Assembly (NCBI RefSeq): GCF_947489035.1
Contig: NZ_CANLCI010000009.1
Span: forward strand, 1-64,000
Direction: 5' to 3'
DNA from: an uncultured Ferrimonas sp.
Lineage (GTDB): Bacteria; Pseudomonadota; Gammaproteobacteria; Enterobacterales; Shewanellaceae
Length of the DNA: 64,000 bases
Positions within the stretch are counted from its first letter, which is position 1. Each line of letters starts with the position of its first letter. The notes under the pieces were generated by a model. That model was not told the DNA's origin and made no database searches. It was given only the letters and a program-made list of their open reading frames with translations. This document shows, in pieces, positions 1-9,633 of the stretch. Made by a program: the position numbers and the translations under genes.

Positions 1-57
1 GTCCCGGCAATGACCTTTATGCCGCAGCGGGTCATGCACAATAAGTTCAACAGCTAA
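1..57 (+). CDS. possible 3' end of a gene entering from the left edge
   Basis: Frame 1 is open from the window edge to a TAA at 55-57 and would encode an 18-residue C-terminal tail ending MHNKFNS. The short length gives no family signal, so this may be chance. It would run convergently toward folD, and no strong terminator hairpin separates them. I do not recognise it. Confidence 0.25.
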   Translation, partial: VPAMTFMPQRVMHNKFNS

Positions 58-126
58 TTGGTACACAGCCTTTTTTTATTCGTGCGGTTTCATTCCGGCT
101 GACTGTATCGGCGCGGCCTGACGCGA

Positions 127-993
127 TCACGACTGCTGTTGTTGATGCGCCTGCAAGGTGTTTTTCAGTAAGCAGGCGATGGTCATTGGGCCAACGCCGC
201 CAGGAACTGGGGTGATTGCCGCAGCCTGTTCAGCCACCGCAGCAAAATTAACGTCGCCCACCAGTTTGGCCGCGCCGTCTCGCTCAATGCGGTTAATGCC
301 CACATCCAACACCACTGCGCCGGGTTTCACCCAAGTGGCATCCACCATCTCAGCGCGCCCTACCGCCACGATTAAGATGTCGGCTTGGCGACACAACGCT
401 TCAATCTGCTGGGTGCGTGAATGCACAATGGTAACGGTGCAGTGCTGCTGCAACGCCAATAACGCCGCCGGTTTGCCAACAATGTTAGAGCGCCCCACCA
501 CCACCACGTGTTTGCCCACCAGATCCACTTGCTGTTGTTGCAGCATCAACAAACAGCCCAGCGGAGTACAGGGCACAAAGGCATCGGTGCTGCCGCTCAG
601 CAGCAGCCCCATGTTGTAAGGATGAAAACCATCAACGTCTTTGCGCGGATCAATGGCGGCGATCACCGCTTGCTCATCAATCTGCTGGGGCAGCGGCAAC
701 TGCACCAAGATCCCATTGATGCTGTCATCGCCATTCAACTGCTCAATAACCGCCAGCAGCTGCGCCTGACTGGTGTCGTCGCCAAGGCGGTGCTCCACAC
801 TGCGAATGCCAGTGTGTTGGCACTGCTTAAGCTTATTACGCACATAGACCTGACTGGCCGGATCGTCGCCCACCAGCACAACGGCCAAGGCCGGCTGTAC
901 CTGCCCTTGGGCGGTAAGCTCGCTGACCTGCTGCTTAATCTCAGTTAACAGCTGCTGTGATAACGCCTTACCATCAATCAATGTTGCGCTCAT
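127..993 (-). CDS. folD: bifunctional methylenetetrahydrofolate dehydrogenase / methenyltetrahydrofolate cyclohydrolase FolD
   Basis: Cytosolic one-carbon enzyme that interconverts 5,10-methylene-THF, 5,10-methenyl-THF and 10-formyl-THF using NADP. The 288-residue product has the normal family length. Visible motifs are the catalytic Tyr50 and Lys54 in the YVRNK segment, the DGFHPYNMG and PCTPLG substrate-site segments, the Rossmann stretch [13 protein letters not shown], and the C-terminal [10 protein letters not shown] signature. It is divergent from the mdlAB pair, with about 150 bp between the two starts. No operon partner is visible downstream, since only about 126 bases remain before the edge. 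Identification is secure from the motifs. Confidence 0.97.
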   Translation of the reverse strand: MSATLIDGKALSQQLLTEIKQQVSELTAQGQVQPALAVVLVGDDPASQVYVRNKLKQCQHTGIRSVEHRLGDDTSQAQLLAVIEQLNGDDSINGILVQLPLPQQIDEQAVIAAIDPRKDVDGFHPYNMGLLLSGSTDAFVPCTPLGCLLMLQQQQVDLVGKHVVVVGRSNIVGKPAALLALQQHCTVTIVHSRTQQIEALCRQADILIVAVGRAEMVDATWVKPGAVVLDVGINRIERDGAAKLVGDVNFAAVAEQAAAITPVPGGVGPMTIACLLKNTLQAHQQQQS

Positions 994-1088
994 TGGTTCT
1001 CCACCGTGCCTTTAATAAAACCTGTAATTTAAGGCCGTTAGCCTAGCAAATGTTAGTCAACGGCGATACGTAATCGCCGCCTAACAGC

Positions 1089-1117
1089 CTGAACCACTGC
1101 GACAGCTATGGTAAACT
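1089..1117 (+). promoter_or_regulatory. candidate sigma70 promoter for mdlAB
   Basis: A TAAACT -10-like hexamer (1112-1117), preceded by TG in the extended position, lies 17 bases after a weak CTGAAC -35-like hexamer (1089-1094). It is 25 bases upstream of the preferred mdlA start. The -35 match is poor, so this is only a candidate. Confidence 0.3.
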
Positions 1118-1142
1118 GCGCGGCTAATCTATGAGGAGCCGC

Positions 1143-2876
1143 ATGTCCCTATACCTTCAACTTGGCTGGTTTTTCCGGCGCCACGCCAACACCTATCTGC
1201 TTGCCCTCGTTATGTTAGTGGCGGTGGCGTTACTGGAACTGAGCGTCCCCTACCTCGTGGGGCAAACCTTGGATCAACTGCTTGCCAGCAGCAACGGCGA
1301 TTGGGACATCACCAATTTGTACCTGTTGGCGGGCATAGGCTTGGCCTTGTATGGGCTGCGCTTTGCTTGGCGCACGGTGCTGTTCAGTGCCTCGTATCGG
1401 CTCGGCAGCCATCTGCGAAACCACTTTTTCTCGCGCTTAACCAAGCAGGGGCAGGCGTTTTTTAGCCGCCACAGCACCGGCGATCTGATGGCTCAAGCCA
1501 CCAACGACGTGGATGCCATCGAGATGGCCGCAGGCGAAGGGATCTTAGCGGGGTTTGATGGCCTCCTAACCTTCGTGCTGATCCTCGCAATGATGCTCAG
1601 CGTGATCGATTGGCGCTTAACGCTGGTGGCGCTGTTGCCATTTCCTTTTATGGGCTACAGCTTCTACCGCATCTCCAACACCTTGCATCGTCACTTCAAA
1701 GATTCGTTAACGAAGTTTTCCCACCTGAACGAGCGCAGCCAGCAAGCCATTGCCGGGATCCGCCTAGTTAAAGCGATGGGACGAGAGCAGATTGAAAGCC
1801 AACAGTTTGATCGCATCACCAACGACACCGCGCGCAGCAACTATTTAGTGGCGCGCAGTGAAGCGATGTACGATCCCGCGGTGTTCATTAGCCTCAGCGT
1901 GGCCACCGCCCTCACCTTAGGTTTTGGCACCTACTTGATCATCAATCAGCAGCTCACCATCGGTCAGCTCACCAGTTTTTCGATGTATCTGGGGCAGCTG
2001 ATCTGGCCGATGTTTGCCTTTGGGTGGTTGTTGAACATCATTGAGCGTGGCAGCGCCGCCAATGATCGCCTAACCGCGATGATCAGCGTGCCCGATTCCG
2101 TGGCCGATAATGGCCACAGCGAACGCCACGGCAGCGCCATCCGCATCCGCGACTTAAGCTTTCATTACCCTGAAGATAACCACCCCAGTTTAAGCGCCAT
2201 TAATTTGGATCTGCCGCCGGGCAAAACCGTCGCCATTGCTGGCCCAACGGGCGCGGGTAAAACCACCCTACTGCGGCTCTTAATGCGCCAATTTGACGCC
2301 AACGGCATTGAACTGGACGGCAAACCCCTAAGCGAATATCCGCTCGCGCAACTGCGAAGTGCTTTCTCGGTGGTGCCGCAAGATCCGTTTTTGTTCTCCG
2401 CCAGCATCCGCGACAACATCGCTTTAGGCCGTCCTGACGCCAGCGACGAACAGATCGCCCACGCCGCCCGCTTAGCCGCCGTAGAACAAGACATTTTGCG
2501 CTTCCCAAAGGGCTACCACACCGAAGTGGGCGAACGCGGGGTAACGCTGTCCGGCGGCCAACGGCAGCGTTTGGCCATCGCCCGGGCGCTGTTGATTGAT
2601 GCCCCGATCCTGCTGCTTGACGATGCGCTTTCCGCCGTCGACACCAGTACCGAGCAACAGATCTTGGCACACCTGCGCCAACGACCGGCGCAGCAAAGCC
2701 GCATCATCATTGGCCACCGCCTGTCCTCGTTGATGGACGCCGACGAAATCATCGTGATCAACCAAGGCCAGATCAGCGAACGCGGCAACCACCAGCAACT
2801 GCTGGATCACGACGGCTGGTATAGCCGCATGTGGCAATACCAACAGATGGAGGCGCAACTGCATGTCAGCCACTAA
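1143..2876 (+). CDS. mdlA: MdlA-type ABC exporter half-transporter
   Basis: Fused membrane domain plus ATPase of the multidrug/lipid exporter type. The N-terminal half (about residues 10-300) holds the transmembrane helices. The C-terminal half (about 325-577) holds Walker A (GPTGAGKTT), the signature LSGGQ, Walker B (ILLLDDALSAVD) and the H-loop histidine (IIGHRLSS). I prefer the ATG at 1143 (577 aa) to the in-frame ATG at 1131, because AGGAG at 1134-1138 sits 4 bases before 1143 and overlaps the start of the longer reading. Its 3' end overlaps mdlB by 14 bases, so the two are expected to be co-translated and to form a heterodimer in the inner membrane, as MdlA/MdlB do. The substrate cannot be read from sequence. 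Confidence 0.9.
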   Translation: MSLYLQLGWFFRRHANTYLLALVMLVAVALLELSVPYLVGQTLDQLLASSNGDWDITNLYLLAGIGLALYGLRFAWRTVLFSASYRLGSHLRNHFFSRLTKQGQAFFSRHSTGDLMAQATNDVDAIEMAAGEGILAGFDGLLTFVLILAMMLSVIDWRLTLVALLPFPFMGYSFYRISNTLHRHFKDSLTKFSHLNERSQQAIAGIRLVKAMGREQIESQQFDRITNDTARSNYLVARSEAMYDPAVFISLSVATALTLGFGTYLIINQQLTIGQLTSFSMYLGQLIWPMFAFGWLLNIIERGSAANDRLTAMISVPDSVADNGHSERHGSAIRIRDLSFHYPEDNHPSLSAINLDLPPGKTVAIAGPTGAGKTTLLRLLMRQFDANGIELDGKPLSEYPLAQLRSAFSVVPQDPFLFSASIRDNIALGRPDASDEQIAHAARLAAVEQDILRFPKGYHTEVGERGVTLSGGQRQRLAIARALLIDAPILLLDDALSAVDTSTEQQILAHLRQRPAQQSRIIIGHRLSSLMDADEIIVINQGQISERGNHQQLLDHDGWYSRMWQYQQMEAQLHVSH

Positions 2877-4644
2877 CGCCAAAGGGCGCCAACGCAGCAC
2901 CTTCGATCTGCTGTTCAGCTACGTATTAGCCGATAAACCGCTGCTGTATAAATCCCTAGGGATCTTACTGCTGGCCACCATCGGCGACGTTGCCGGGCCG
3001 ATGTTAGCCAAGATCTACATCGATGATTATCTGCTGCTCAATAACTTTGACGCCGCGCCATTGCTGACGTTATTGGGGCTGTATGTGCTGTTGCAGCTCA
3101 GTTCCGCGTGGCTGCGCTACCGCCAAGCACTAAACTTCACCAACATGGCGTTGGCGGCCGTTACCGACATTCGTAAGCGCGTGTTCGAACGGGTGATCCG
3201 CCTGCCAATGAGCTACTTCGATCACGCCCGCACCGGACAATTGGTCAGCCGCATCACCAACGATTCCGAAGCGATTAAAGATCTGTACGTGCAGTTTTTA
3301 TCCAACGTGCTCGGCAACGTGATGCTGTTGATTGGGATCTTAATCGCCATGGCGATCCTTGATCTGAAATTGATGCTGATTGCGCTGGGGCTGATCCCAG
3401 CGGTATTGCTGATCATCTACCTGTATCAGAAGATCAGCGGCAAAGTGGTGGCCGAAAGCCGAGCGCTGCGCTCAGACATTAACGCCAATTTGAATGAATC
3501 CATTGGCGGCATGACCGTGCTGCAAGCCACCAACCAAAGCGAACGCTACGGCCAGCGCTTTGAACGCCTGAACCACGATTACTATCTGGCAAGGCTGAAA
3601 ACCGTTAAAGCCAGTGGCGCCCTGCTGCGCCCCGCCATCTCGTTCCTCAGTGTGATGACCACGGTGCTGTTGCTGTACGTCTTTGGTCAGCAAGTTATCA
3701 GTGGCGTGGCCGAAATTGGCGTGTTGTACGCCTTCTTAAACTACATGGGGCGCTTTACCGAGCCACTGGCGGAGATCACCCAGCGTTTTAACCTGTACCA
3801 ACAAGCGATGACCGCCGGCGATCGCATCGCCACCTTGCTGAACGAAGAGCAGCAGCACTACGGCGCCAAGCAGGATCAGTTGGCCAACGGCAGCATTGCG
3901 CTAAAGCAGCTTAACTTTGGTTATCACAGCGGCGAACCGGTACTGAAAAACCTGAACTTAACCATTGCCGATGGCAGCTTCTACGCCGTGGTTGGCCATA
4001 CCGGATCAGGCAAAAGCACCCTGTTAAGCCTGCTGCTCGACTTCTACCCCGTAGACGCCGATCAATTGCACCTTGGCGACAGCGACATCAACGACTACAG
4101 CCAACAAGCCCTACGCCATGGCATTGGCTTGATCCCGCAAGAGCCGTTCATCTTGGCGTCCACCGTCTTTGCCAACATCGACATGGGCCGAGGCCTCAGC
4201 CAAATCCAAGTAGAGCAAGCGGCGCGGGCGGCGGATCTGCACCACACCATTACTCAACTGAACGATGGCTACCACACCGAACTGGGTGAAGGCGGCATGC
4301 GTTTATCCAGCGGCCAACGGCAGCAGTTGGTGATCGCCCGCGCCTTAGCGGCCAAGCCTAAGATCTTGCTGCTGGACGAAGCCACCGCCAACGTCGACAG
4401 CGAAACCGAACAGGTGGTGCAGCAGGCGCTGAATAAACTGCGCGGCGAGATCACCATCATCGCCGTGGCTCACCGCCTAAGCACCATCAGCCACGCGGAT
4501 GAAATTGTGTTGTTGAACGGGGGTGAAATCACCGAACAAGGCACTCACCAGCAGTTGATGGCATTGGATGGCGGCACCTACCGCGCCATGTATCAGTTGC
4601 AGCAACAGGCCGCGCGGGTTGAACAGGCACAAGCCAGCGCCTAA
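2863..4644 (+). CDS. mdlB: MdlB-type ABC exporter half-transporter
   Basis: Second half of the exporter, 593 aa, with N-terminal transmembrane helices (about residues 30-310) and a C-terminal ATPase. Walker A is GHTGSGKST. The signature reads LSSGQ rather than the consensus LSGGQ. Walker B is ILLLDEATANVD, with the catalytic Glu present, and the H-loop is AVAHRLST. MdlA has Asp where MdlB has this Glu (DDALS versus DEATA), so the pair looks like a heterodimer with one degenerate and one canonical ATP site; that is an inference. The gene starts inside the end of mdlA and is followed by a strong bidirectional terminator. Confidence 0.9.
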   Translation: MSATNAKGRQRSTFDLLFSYVLADKPLLYKSLGILLLATIGDVAGPMLAKIYIDDYLLLNNFDAAPLLTLLGLYVLLQLSSAWLRYRQALNFTNMALAAVTDIRKRVFERVIRLPMSYFDHARTGQLVSRITNDSEAIKDLYVQFLSNVLGNVMLLIGILIAMAILDLKLMLIALGLIPAVLLIIYLYQKISGKVVAESRALRSDINANLNESIGGMTVLQATNQSERYGQRFERLNHDYYLARLKTVKASGALLRPAISFLSVMTTVLLLYVFGQQVISGVAEIGVLYAFLNYMGRFTEPLAEITQRFNLYQQAMTAGDRIATLLNEEQQHYGAKQDQLANGSIALKQLNFGYHSGEPVLKNLNLTIADGSFYAVVGHTGSGKSTLLSLLLDFYPVDADQLHLGDSDINDYSQQALRHGIGLIPQEPFILASTVFANIDMGRGLSQIQVEQAARAADLHHTITQLNDGYHTELGEGGMRLSSGQRQQLVIARALAAKPKILLLDEATANVDSETEQVVQQALNKLRGEITIIAVAHRLSTISHADEIVLLNGGEITEQGTHQQLMALDGGTYRAMYQLQQQAARVEQAQASA

Positions 4645-4677
4645 GCCTTCAGCCCAGCCCAGCCCTCAACTTAAGCG

Positions 4678-4724
4678 TAAAAAAAACACAACGGCCAGCG
4701 CATCTGCGCTGGCCGTTGCGTGTT
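4678..4724. terminator. bidirectional terminator between mdlB and the chemoreceptor
   Basis: A perfect 11-bp stem (ACGGCCAGCGC at 4691-4701 pairing with 4706-4716, loop ATCT) has an A-run on its left and T-rich sequence on its right. It can end transcription of both convergent genes. Confidence 0.8.
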
Positions 4725-4770
4725 CTTTCCGCCGTACTGCCCGCAACGCGGTGCGCGGCATTCGCGCCGC

Positions 4771-6468
4771 TTAGGCGCGAAGCTGCGCCACCATCCGCGA
4801 TAATTGATGCAGTTCGTTGCTGATTTCGCTGTTCGTCCGTGACGTACTGTCGGTGCCCTTAACCGCTTGCTGTGCATAGTCCGCAATGGTCAGCATGTTG
4901 TCGTTGATCTGGTTGATCACCCCGGTTTGCTCTTCTGCCGCCACCGCAATTTGGCTGTTAAGCGCCGCCATGCCTTCGACCGATTCAACGGCCACCTCTA
5001 ACTGCGCGGCTGTGGTCGTGGATTGCTGAATGCACGCCAGCGCCATCTCTTGCCCACGGGTCATGTTCTCAACCACCCGCGCGGTCTCTTTCTGCAATGT
5101 TTCCAGCAGCTGTTGAATGTCCTCGGTTGAAGATTGGGTGTGCTCAGACAGCGATCGCACCTCGTCGGCCACCACCGCAAACCCTTTACCAGACTCCCCT
5201 GCCCGCGCCGCTTCAATGGCGGCATTCAGTGCCAGCAAGTTGGTTTGATCGGCAATGCTGCGGATGGCACTGAGAATGTCGCTGATCCGCGCGGTTTCCG
5301 TTGCCAACGACGTGATGTCTTTCGAGGCTTGATCAATGTCGTCGTTCAAGCTGTTGATCATATAGCTGTTCTTCTTGGCGTCGTCTTGGCTGATCCGCAC
5401 CTGATCCAGCACGGTTTTGCCCAAATTGGCCGCCTCCACCGTAGAGCGAGCCACCTCGCCGACGCTGTTCGTCACGGCCGCCACCGAATCCACCGCCGTT
5501 TGCGTTTGCTGTTGCTGCGCCTGCACATTGCTGCAGGTGGTGGTCATCACTTCCGCGCTTTGGCGCGATTGCGACGCTAACGATTCCGAGGTATTGCTGA
5601 TCTGTTCCACCAGCACACACAGTTTGTCCATCAACTGATTAAACGCCTGAGCCGATTGCGCCACTTCATCACGCCCTTTCAGGTGCAATCGCACCCCAAA
5701 ATCTTGGCCACCCACGGCCAGCTCTCGCAGCCCATCGCGCAGAGTTAACACCGGTTTGGTGATCACTTTCGACAAATAGATTGGCATCAACATGCACATC
5801 ACCAGCGCAACAAGCACAACCAGGCTGATCACCAGTTGGGCATGATATTCGTCTCTTTCCGCTTGTTGGGTTGCACTTAAGGTGGTTTGCTGCACCTTGT
5901 CTAACGCCGTCAACAGCGCGTTATCAACGGATTGCTCCATTAAGGTTAATCCCGGAGCTTGGGCGATGCCGCCGTTAAAATCCCCCAACTTAAACTGCTG
6001 CAGCAGCTGCAAGGCCCCTTGGTGGAAATTCCGATGTTGCTGATGGATCTCTTCCATTTGGGTGGAAAAAAACGCCATCTCTGCAACCGTTTTTTGTTGA
6101 TTTTGGCTGTTCGATGCCTCGGCCATCAGCCGTTCAAGTCGTTGAAACTCCTGCTCAACATCAACCGATATCGCTTTAAACTCTCGGTCTAATTGCTGCA
6201 ACTGCGTCTGCGTGTTATCACCGTTGCGGGCGGCATAGGCATAACCAATCGACCGCTCAAACAACACCGACTGCTTCAAGCGAGATTTGGTGATCTCGGT
6301 TAACGCATTGGTGATCGGCACATCCGATTCGGCAATGGCTCGCAGCTCGGCCCCCAATTTATTCATCTGCACCCAAGCCACACTGCCAATGGCGCAGATC
6401 AACAACGCATACAACACCGCCATCACGCGCAACTTGCCACTAATGGTAAAGCCATCCCATTTCGACAT
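4771..6468 (-). CDS. methyl-accepting chemotaxis protein
   Basis: Inner-membrane chemoreceptor, 565 aa. It has TM1 at about residues 13-35, a helical periplasmic sensor rich in Gln/Glu (four-helix-bundle type, about 36-210), TM2 at about 211-235, then HAMP and a cytoplasmic signalling domain. The highly conserved hairpin tip is visible as [20 protein letters not shown]. It would control CheA through CheW, but no che genes are nearby and no C-terminal CheR-docking pentapeptide is present. The ligand is not predictable. It is monocistronic: the terminator lies directly downstream, and pabB is divergent upstream across a 190-bp gap. Confidence 0.92.
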   Translation of the reverse strand: MSKWDGFTISGKLRVMAVLYALLICAIGSVAWVQMNKLGAELRAIAESDVPITNALTEITKSRLKQSVLFERSIGYAYAARNGDNTQTQLQQLDREFKAISVDVEQEFQRLERLMAEASNSQNQQKTVAEMAFFSTQMEEIHQQHRNFHQGALQLLQQFKLGDFNGGIAQAPGLTLMEQSVDNALLTALDKVQQTTLSATQQAERDEYHAQLVISLVVLVALVMCMLMPIYLSKVITKPVLTLRDGLRELAVGGQDFGVRLHLKGRDEVAQSAQAFNQLMDKLCVLVEQISNTSESLASQSRQSAEVMTTTCSNVQAQQQQTQTAVDSVAAVTNSVGEVARSTVEAANLGKTVLDQVRISQDDAKKNSYMINSLNDDIDQASKDITSLATETARISDILSAIRSIADQTNLLALNAAIEAARAGESGKGFAVVADEVRSLSEHTQSSTEDIQQLLETLQKETARVVENMTRGQEMALACIQQSTTTAAQLEVAVESVEGMAALNSQIAVAAEEQTGVINQINDNMLTIADYAQQAVKGTDSTSRTNSEISNELHQLSRMVAQLRA

Positions 6469-6659
6469 CCCACACTCCCTGTGTTATTCACAGCGCCTGG
6501 CGTCACTGTGCCTGCCGCTCACCTTCTAAAAAGTTAGGCCAGTGGTTTGAAATAACAACCGAAGTTTCGGTTTATATCCTCAGCAAACGCGCCCTTTTGG
6601 CTTCTTTGCCTACCCGCTTGCTGGTACCCTGACGCCACGTTTGTTGCTCAAAGAATGCC

Positions 6660-8054
6660 ATGACCTGCCGCGCCGCCAAGATTACCGTTGCCCCATTGCC
6701 GCTCAGTGTGGATCCACTTTCGCTGTTTGCCCCCTTGGCTCAGCGCCCGTGGGCGATGCTGCTCGACTCCGCCATAGATCCCCAAGCCGAACGCCACATG
6801 GACGCCCGCTACGACATCATCGTGGCCGAACCGCTGGCGACGCTCACCACTTATGGTCAGCGCACTCGAATTGAACACCAAGGCAACGTAATAGAAAGCG
6901 ATGAAGATCCGATGTTGCTGCTGCAGCAGTGGCAGCAACGGCTGTTAGGCACCGTGGTCGGCAGCAACGAACTGCCGTTTTGCGGCGGTGCCGCTGGTCA
7001 CTTCAGTTACGATTTAGGCCGCCGTTTTGAACAGCTGCCCGCCACCGCCAGCGACGACATCGGCTTAGCGGAAATGGCGGTTGGGATCTACGACTGGGCG
7101 CTGCTGCTTGATCACAACAGTCAGCAAGTGCAATTGGCGGTGGTGGGTGATGCGCCGCAATGGCAACAGCGGCAGCAATGGCTGCAACAGCAATGGCAGC
7201 AAGCGCAGCCTTCAAGCAACCACAACTTTGCCCTGCAAGGGCCGTGGCAACATCAGATTGATCGCCAGCGCTACCAACAACAATTCGAGCAAGTGCAGGC
7301 TTATCTGCTCAGCGGCGATTGCTACCAAATCAACTTAACTCAGCGGTTTCAGGCCCCTTATCAGGGCAGCGAATGGCAAGCCTATCAGCGGCTGCGCCAA
7401 GGCAACCTTGCGCCCTTTTCCGCCTTCATCCGTTTGCCCGATTGCGCCTTATTGTCGGTGTCGCCAGAGCGATTTTTAAAGCTCGATGGCGATCAAATTG
7501 AAACCAAGCCAATTAAAGGCACCCGCCCCCGCAGCAATGATCCCAGCGAAGATAAAGCCAACGCTCAGGCGCTGCGCCAAGCCAGCAAGGATCAAGCGGA
7601 AAACCTAATGATTGTGGATCTGCTGCGTAACGACATTGGCCGCGTGGCCGCCGCAGGCACGGTGCGGGTGCCCAAACTGTTTGAGATCGAAAGTTTTCCA
7701 GCAGTACACCACTTGGTTAGCACCATTACCGCCACCTTAGCCCCACAACACAGCGCCACGGATCTGCTGCGCGCCGCCTTTCCCGGCGGTTCGATTACCG
7801 GCGCGCCGAAGATCCGCGCCATGGAGATCATCGAAGAGTTGGAGCCCCAGCGGCGTAGCCTCTATTGCGGCTCCATCGGTTATGTGTCGGTCAATGGCAA
7901 AATGGACACCTCCATCACCATTCGTTCGCTGGTGGCCAAAGCAGGACAGCTATACTGCTGGGCCGGTGGCGGCATCGTTGCCGATTCCGTTTGCGATGAA
8001 GAGCACCAAGAGATTTTCGATAAACTCAGCCGCATTCTGCCCCGCTTACAGTAA
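6660..8054 (+). CDS. pabB: aminodeoxychorismate synthase component I PabB
   Basis: Converts chorismate plus ammonia to 4-amino-4-deoxychorismate for folate synthesis, working with the glutamine amidotransferase PabA, which is not in this window. The 464-aa product shows the chorismate-binding signatures: PIKGTRPR with the PabB-type lysine, DLLRNDIGRV, FPGGSITGAPK and GGGIVADS. The DxSxY-like N-terminal segment (FSYDLG) is also present. In E. coli pabB is followed by nudL; here the same pair is kept with a thioredoxin gene between them. The shine-dalgarno before 6660 is weak. Confidence 0.95.
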   Translation: MTCRAAKITVAPLPLSVDPLSLFAPLAQRPWAMLLDSAIDPQAERHMDARYDIIVAEPLATLTTYGQRTRIEHQGNVIESDEDPMLLLQQWQQRLLGTVVGSNELPFCGGAAGHFSYDLGRRFEQLPATASDDIGLAEMAVGIYDWALLLDHNSQQVQLAVVGDAPQWQQRQQWLQQQWQQAQPSSNHNFALQGPWQHQIDRQRYQQQFEQVQAYLLSGDCYQINLTQRFQAPYQGSEWQAYQRLRQGNLAPFSAFIRLPDCALLSVSPERFLKLDGDQIETKPIKGTRPRSNDPSEDKANAQALRQASKDQAENLMIVDLLRNDIGRVAAAGTVRVPKLFEIESFPAVHHLVSTITATLAPQHSATDLLRAAFPGGSITGAPKIRAMEIIEELEPQRRSLYCGSIGYVSVNGKMDTSITIRSLVAKAGQLYCWAGGGIVADSVCDEEHQEIFDKLSRILPRLQ

Positions 8055-8142
8055 GCCGCAGCAATATGTTGGCAGCCTTGCCGGTCTATCCCTTTAGGGC
8101 CTAGCCCGCACCAAGCGAAACACCATTACATTGGAGCGTACC

Positions 8143-8616
8143 GTGTTAAAACCGTTGTTACTCACCCTTGCTATCGCCATCACCAGCCTCAGCGCACAGG
8201 CCGAAACCGCCCCCGATTTCAGCTTAGATCTGCACAACGCCAGCAGTTTGCAGCAGTTGTCAGAGCACAACTACGTGTACGTGGATTTCTGGGCCAGCTG
8301 GTGTGGCCCATGCCGTTACAGCTTCCCCTTTATGAATAAGCTGCAAGCCGAGCTGGGCGATGATGGCTTGGTGGTTATCGCCGTCAATGTCGACGTTGAT
8401 CCCAAAGACGCCAAACCCTTCTTGCAACAACACCCAGCCGAGTTTGCCATTCACTACGATCCCAGTGGCGACATTGCCACCGCCTTTGCGGTGCGCGGCA
8501 TGCCGTCCAGCTACTTGATCCACAAAGGTGAGATTTTAACTAAGCACGTGGGTTTTCGAAAAAGTAAGCAAGACCAAATGTTTGCAGAGATCGCCAGCTA
8601 CCTGAAGCCGCAATAA
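8143..8616 (+). CDS. periplasmic TlpA/thioredoxin-like protein
   Basis: Thiol-disulfide oxidoreductase-like protein of 157 aa. I prefer the GTG at 8143, because GGAG (8133-8136) lies 6 bases upstream and the product then begins directly with a signal peptide (residues 1-20, ending AQA). The mature domain has the redox motif CGPC at about 54-57 in the context FWASWCGPCR, and the cis-proline segment GMPSS. It would act in the periplasm, reducing or oxidising exported thiols. Genes of this type are often found near DUF4266 and DUF3570 genes, which lie just two genes downstream here with nudL interposed. The partner is unknown. Confidence 0.85.
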   Translation: MLKPLLLTLAIAITSLSAQAETAPDFSLDLHNASSLQQLSEHNYVYVDFWASWCGPCRYSFPFMNKLQAELGDDGLVVIAVNVDVDPKDAKPFLQQHPAEFAIHYDPSGDIATAFAVRGMPSSYLIHKGEILTKHVGFRKSKQDQMFAEIASYLKPQ

Positions 8617-8773
8617 CCCGAACCCTTAGCGCCACCGCAACGGTCGCAACACGGCGTTGATGATGCTGCCATTCCACCTTTGTCGCTTGCTTGGCACGCG
8701 CCCGAAGCAGTAGATTAGAGTCAGTGCAACTATCGGCACCGCAGTGGTGCCGAGCGTATTTCAGGATCGCATT

Positions 8774-9382
8774 TTGACCACGGACGAATTTCTTACCCGC
8801 TTTCTCTACAACCCGCGCCCCGCGCTGGAAGATCCACTGCAAAGCCGTTTTGGCAATCACCCGCGGCTGCGCGATGCGGCGGTGTTGATCGCCTTAGAGC
8901 CCAGCCCCACCGGGCTGCAGATCCTCCTCACCGAGCGCACCAGTCAGATGCCCACTCACGCCGGTGAAGTGGCCTTTCCTGGTGGCAAAGTAGACGCCAA
9001 CGATGCCGATCCTTGGCACACCGCCACCCGCGAATCTTGGGAAGAGATCGGCCTGCCAGCCAGCCACCTGCACCACGTGGGCGAATTGGCGCCCTTTCAT
9101 ACCATCAGCAAATTTAAGGTGTCGCCGCAGGTGGCGATTGTCACCAAGCCCTTTGAACCGCAGCTGTCTAGCCGCGAAGTCGCCCGCTTATTCCGCGCCC
9201 CACTGGCGGATTTTCTGGATCCACAGCAGCGCAGCTTTGTGCGCCTACAGCGCCACGATGCCCTGCATCAGGTCTACTTTATGCCCCACAACGTTTGGGG
9301 CGCGACCGCCGCGATGATGGAACAATTAGTGCGTCACCTCGGCTATGGCCAAGCCGCCAACCCAATGAGCGCCAGCGCCTAA
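8774..9382 (+). CDS. nudL: NudL-type Nudix CoA pyrophosphatase
   Basis: Nudix hydrolase likely cleaving CoA or acyl-CoA derivatives at the pyrophosphate. The NudL/UPF0035 motif LTERTSQMPTHAGEVAFPGG runs into a Nudix box with the RESWEEIGL core, carrying the catalytic glutamates. The start is uncertain. TTG at 8774 (202 aa) has AGGA 7 bases upstream and gives an N-terminus (MTTDEFLTRF) that lines up with E. coli NudL; tandem GTG codons at 8744 and 8747 would add 9-10 residues but lack a ribosome site. The neighbourhood (pabB upstream) matches the E. coli pabB-nudL order. Confidence 0.88.
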   Translation: MTTDEFLTRFLYNPRPALEDPLQSRFGNHPRLRDAAVLIALEPSPTGLQILLTERTSQMPTHAGEVAFPGGKVDANDADPWHTATRESWEEIGLPASHLHHVGELAPFHTISKFKVSPQVAIVTKPFEPQLSSREVARLFRAPLADFLDPQQRSFVRLQRHDALHQVYFMPHNVWGATAAMMEQLVRHLGYGQAANPMSASA

Positions 9383-9417
9383 GTCACAACCGCTCAATCA
9401 ACAAGGAAGACGCGATA

Positions 9418-9633
9418 ATGCGAACGCTTGCCGTAGCACTGGTTTTAGCCACCAGCTTAAGTGGTTGCAGCTCGTTGGGGGTACAGCCGTGGGAACGCAA
9501 CCTGCTGGCGGATCCGCGCATGGCGCTGGAAGCCAATGCCATCGATAAAGGCTTTGACGACCACATCTATTTCTCTAAAGAAGCCAGCAGCGGCGGCCGT
9601 GGTAATGCCGGTGGAGGTTGCGGATGCAACTGA
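9418..9633 (+). CDS. DUF4266 small lipoprotein
   Basis: Small exported lipoprotein of 71 aa. It has a hydrophobic signal with lipobox LSGC at residues 15-18, a WERNLLADPRM core, and a C-terminal glycine/cysteine tail (GGGCGCN) typical of DUF4266 proteins. AAGGA sits about 10 bases before the ATG. Its end overlaps the start of the DUF3570 gene by 10 bases, so the two are probably translationally coupled. DUF4266 and DUF3570 proteins are regularly encoded together with a thioredoxin-like protein and often an ApbE flavin transferase; no ApbE is present here. Molecular function is unknown. The Cys-rich tail suggests a thiol or modification target (inference). Confidence 0.85.
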   Translation: MRTLAVALVLATSLSGCSSLGVQPWERNLLADPRMALEANAIDKGFDDHIYFSKEASSGGRGNAGGGCGCN